Positions 60,290 to 64,000 of a stretch of DNA of 64,000 nt are shown piece by piece. Each line of letters starts with the position of its first letter. Within the stretch, counting starts at the first letter, position 1. Source of the stretch: Hofstenia miamia. Its lineage: Eukaryota > Xenacoelomorpha > Acoela > Hofsteniidae. The notes under the pieces are model-generated. The model made no database searches and was not told the DNA's origin. It worked only from the letters and a program-made list of their open reading frames with translations. The stretch lies in assembly GCA_900660155.1 (NCBI GenBank), contig CABFPE010000041.1, forward strand, positions 895,158-959,157. The letters are read 5' to 3'. Position numbers and translations under genes: made by a program.

Positions 60290-60697
60290 TTTTGATTAAA
60301 AAATCGTTTCCTAATATCATGTCATATGACAGCAGGTTTCTTTCAGTGTCTATCGTAACGAATGTGTATGTGTGTTCAAATGTCTCTGTTTGCGATTCTG
60401 AACTTTATTTGTTCGAGTTTTCCCTTGGTATCAATGTAATCTCCTGAGGCTTTTTTCTTTTTCCAGTTTTTGTCTTTTAAATCCTATTATTGACGCACAC
60501 TCGTCAGACATTATAGAAATTACGGCGCCCGTGTCTATGTTTGCCTTTGTCATGATGCCATTCATTACAACTGCAATTGTATTCGATTTTATCAAATCGG
60601 TTATAATTAGAACGGGTGCACGTTTTTCTTGAGGTTGCGCTCTTAATAGTTTAAATGATCGGTTTCGTCCCCTTCGTCTTCTTCTTCTGTTAGACAA
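60290..60697 (-). pseudogene. LTR-retrotransposon aspartic protease, decayed
   Basis: The minus strand encodes ANIDTGAVISIMSDECASII, with the DTGA active-site loop of retropepsins (Asp-Thr-Gly at about 60535). After a frame change, MILGNDFLIKNGYVIDY follows near 60280-60330, the C-terminal ILG-DFL protease signature. It continues the gag frame upstream at 60799-61575. The reverse transcriptase is missing, the element being cut off at about 59970 against LINE fragment B. Ty3/gypsy-like is likely but not proven. Confidence 0.65.
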
Positions 60698-60798
60698 TCT
60701 TCATCGTCAACCACGTCTTCCTTTTCAAAAAATGCTTCGCCATCTTCAATTATATTGACTTGTCGTTTACAGTCTCTTTTTAAATCTGCTTGGTTTCC

Positions 60799-61575
60799 TC
60801 AGCTATGACATTTTAAATCTCTTCTTCTCATTTTCTTTATTGTCCCATCCTTCATTGTTAATTTAATGATCTCTTCTTTATCTGCGCTTTTCGGTTTTAA
60901 ATTTTTGTTTTCGAATTTCTTAAGTGTTGTTGTTATATTTTTTGGCGTTTTATTCACTGTTGCCTTTTCGTTTATTCTGGCATTGTTTTCCAGTGTTATC
61001 TGTATCGCCAATCCTTTTCTTATCATCCGTTCTAGCGAGTCTTCAGCATCACATTTAATCTCGAATTTTTGTTTAACCCCTTTAGGTAACCCTTTACAGA
61101 TATTTGAAAAGAGGTTATATTTCGAATATGTTTCTTCTCTTGAACTCAATTTAAGCATTCTTTCGACATGGGACATGTAGTTTCTGAGGCCGTCACGTTT
61201 GTTCATTTTTATCCCATCAAGGATCATCCGGTATTGACTTTTGAAGCTTTCATTGTTGTAGTAAGCTTTGTATTCGCCTATTAGTTTTTTATAATTTGTT
61301 TTCGTTTCCATATTAAGTATTAAAAAATGCTGGTACACGGCTCCACTTAAATATAGTGGGAATCTTGCTACTGCTGCTGCTGCTGCACTTTTTGTCACTT
61401 TCCTTTCCTTCATGGTCATTTCGAATATTTGTAACCATTCTATGAAGGTCGGTGAATATTTATCTATTCTTCCTTTGAAATTTAATAGTATGGCTTTGCA
61501 TAAAGATACTTCTTCGTCATCATTTTTAGATAGAATCAATTCATTGAAAATTTTTTTTTTCTGTTTCCGTTTCAC
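60799..61575 (-). pseudogene. LTR-retrotransposon Gag
   Basis: A 258-codon open frame reads FIEWLQIFEMTMKERKV, YKAYYNNESFKSQYRMIL and GLRNYMSHVERMLKLSS. This is the capsid-like helical pattern of retrotransposon Gag (Retrotrans_gag style), followed by a lysine-rich tail. The frame ends LKCHS at a stop. Reading through gives a zinc-knuckle spacing (C-x2-[stop]-x4-D-x4-C), meaning the second Cys and the His have mutated. An in-frame part upstream (KQLEIDKRLMIVNEE near 61720) may be the Gag N-terminus before another break. Confidence 0.65.
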
Positions 61576-61759
61576 ACCTCTGTTTTACTTGTTGCATTAT
61601 GTTTTTTTACCAATTTCTCAATGAATGCTTTTTTTGTTTCTGGTGGTTTATTTTTGTTTATTACTATATCATCGTCTAATTTTTAGTCTTTTCATTTTCT
61701 TCGTTTACAATCATCAGCCGTTTATCGATCTCGAGTTGCTTTGTTATGTTATCAGTAGT

Positions 61760-62060
61760 TATAGACGGTCAGACCCCGTTACATTGGGACACCCTGAAGT
61801 GCTCGTAACACCCCATGACTTTTTGCCACATGGAAGTGAAGTGATTTGATTGGACGCCATCTAGCGATGAAATATTTTTGACAAAACTTAATCGAACAAA
61901 TTAATTGTTTGGCAAAGTTTTATTAGTTTTATTTTTATTTTCTAGGATTGGTGCAAAGTGATATAATTGATGACAAGAAACGCTTTGACAAAACTAAATT
62001 GAGCAAATTAATTTTTAATGAAGTTTTTATTTTTTAGGTACACTGACGTACTTGCTTCAG
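61760..62060 (-). mobile_element. Possible LTR/leader region of the same element
   Basis: Upstream of Gag (minus-strand sense) lies ATGGCGTCCAATCAAATC and a GTGTCCCAATGTAACGGGGTC stretch of higher GC than its surroundings, as expected for a leader or primer-binding region. A second LTR is not in view, so this is only inferred from position. Confidence 0.2.
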
Positions 62061-64000
62061 ACAATATAGTTATGACATGTTCATTGTAACAATGTTTAAA
62101 CATGCAACACAATGTTTCAAGGAAAACAATTAGTAGATCCAAAACCCAAATATTTCAAACAAAAATGATGTTATTTGAATTAGAGCGTGTTTCCAAGCAT
62201 GTTAATATTAATCAAAACAAATATGTAAGAGGTGGAAAACAACAATTTAGTTAGCAATTGTGTATAAATTGTAAAAGTATACATTACACAATGACTTGGA
62301 GCGATGAATTTCAATATAATATCTAATAACGCTGTTGGCACACAAGTTCTATATAATTTGTAAAAATGTAAGTCATTCTGCATAATATGAGCGTTTGTGA
62401 TAAAAACTCAAAAGTGATTGGTCAAGGTTTGACATTGCAGAGCTTCAAAATAGTCACTGCTCAAATTTTTTATTTTTTAAAACCTATAGAAAGCAATCAT
62501 TATTTTGCTATACATATATAATTATTGTAATTTCATGCTACATATTCAAGAAATATTTTCATCTAAATGTTTAATATATGCTGCCTCAGGAGAAATTAAT
62601 GGTAAATGTGTTTTAATATCACTTAATCATTGGCTGGCATAACGCCATGGGGAAATTTGTAATATACTATTTCGTAATACGCATTCATAATTTCTTATAA
62701 TGTTTTGACTGTATAATACAAATTGAAATTTCAAAAAAAGGCGCTAATCGAAGTGATTACCAAGATTTTATTCGCAGTGATTCACTGTAAAGATAAATTC
62801 ATTTCCGCATTACATAAAAAATGTCTCTCTAATTAATAAACAGACATTGTTTCTCTTTATCAAGATTATAAAACACATCATAAAAATTAACTATTTACAA
62901 ATTCATTTCCGAGTTAAATGGATTTTCCCTGATTACTATCATCCGAATATATATATACATTTCAAGTTACAAAATTTAACCGGTTATGCGCACACCAATA
63001 AATATTTCTTGGTGGGGGTGGACTTCTCTATTTTCAGTAATACAAAATAATTTTCGAACGCCTGAAATTTTCTATTACCATTATTTCATGTACTCCTTTG
63101 TTAAGAGATTTATCTCTACCAGTCATCTTCTATTAGATTTTGTTTCCTTGACAGTGATATTATGAAGTAAATTTATCTAAACACCTACAAACATATTACA
63201 AATACACTTTACAACGCTTATTTTATTCATTAAATTTGTTATTTTTATTTATTTATTTATTTTTTAGTAAGTTATTGTTAGTATGTTTAGAAAGTTTAAA
63301 TTTATTAGTTTAAATTTGATTGGCTAACACTCATTTCTTTGTTCTCATCATTTACTCAACCTCGTTTTGAAATTCGTTTGCCTTTTTAACTACAGTGAGC
63401 GACTATCTTTTATTAATGTTTTTATTATATTTATACATGTATATCGTTCTCAATATTAATATTTTACAGTCAGAAATGTTAACAATGCATTTCGCTATGA
63501 AATTCTCTAGTATTTAATCGTTATTAAAAATACTTATTACAATTCAGTTTGTGAAACTTTGATGGAGAATGTCATTTGCTTTAAATTTATTTCTCCGAGA
63601 AAATGCGTATAGCGTTTGTTGTATTCTATATTTTATTTTTCAATCAATATAATTTCTTCAAGAATGATTGTAAAATATTGTTGAAGAATAAATACACTTT
63701 CTTCAGCTCTTAAGTGTTTAACTTAAAATTATTTAAACCGCTAGTAGTTTTTGATTTTTATTATGCAATGTTATTTCAATTTCAGTGTATTTTTACACCA
63801 TTTCTGAAAATGTTCATAAGCGCCTATCCGTAAATGTTCAAGACGTTTTATTATATATTTTTCGAGAGGTCTTAAATGTCATATAGATTTCACTGTTTTT
63901 ATTTGAGAATGTTTTTCTGTAAATGGTTGATTCATGAAATCATTTGTTTGCCACTTGCTAGTTTAGCGTCGCTGTAATTGTAAATATCATCTCAACATTT
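62061..64000. other. Right-end stretch, nothing supported
   Basis: AT-rich sequence with short chance frames only. No exon, RNA gene or element terminus was recognised. Confidence 0.4.

Overview
This window is AT-rich (roughly 70 % A+T), repeat-laden nuclear DNA of an invertebrate metazoan. The evidence is spliced genes with GT-AG introns and metazoan protein families (MON2, CSRNP). There are many (TA)n tracts and a dense population of animal-type DNA transposons (hAT, piggyBac-like, Tc1/mariner), LINEs and an LTR element. Interstitial CCCTAA runs also occur. I cannot name the phylum from the sequence.

Layout. 0-4.5 kb: repeats and two weak candidate exons on the minus strand. 5.0-6.3 kb: a two-exon minus-strand gene for a small secreted protein that I do not recognise. 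6.77-8.25 kb: a TA-flanked element with repeat-built inverted ends and an internal 596-bp duplication that looks like an assembly or haplotype artefact. 9.69-10.25 kb: an internally deleted hAT transposon. 10.5-25.2 kb: fifteen minus-strand exons encoding the first ~830 residues of MON2, a Golgi/endosome trafficking scaffold related to Sec7-type large ARF-GEFs. All reading phases are consistent. Its introns hold a dead Tc1/mariner copy, two piggyBac-like elements and two hAT MITEs. The C-terminal half of MON2 was not found in the window.

25.2-45.9 kb: mostly intergenic. It holds a 234-bp foldback MITE, a 5'-truncated non-LTR retrotransposon ending in a TTA tail, a composite inverted-repeat element built on a GGCGCT-containing unit, and a set of broken minus-strand open frames (36.2-38.3 kb) that look coding but are unrecognised. 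It also holds a 164-base N gap inside a TA tract, beside a near-palindromic TTAA-flanked element. 45.96-57.18 kb: a four-exon plus-strand gene for a CSRNP/AXUD1-type cysteine/serine-rich nuclear protein (412 aa), with a 7.4-kb last intron. 57.8-61.6 kb: a graveyard of LINE pieces (plus strand) abutting a decayed LTR-retrotransposon gag-protease (minus strand). The last 2 kb has nothing I can support.

The two conserved genes have unrelated roles (membrane traffic; nuclear transcription regulation), and nothing suggests they work together. The most unusual material is the set of structured non-autonomous transposons, several with clear target-site duplications, and the unrecognised secreted protein.
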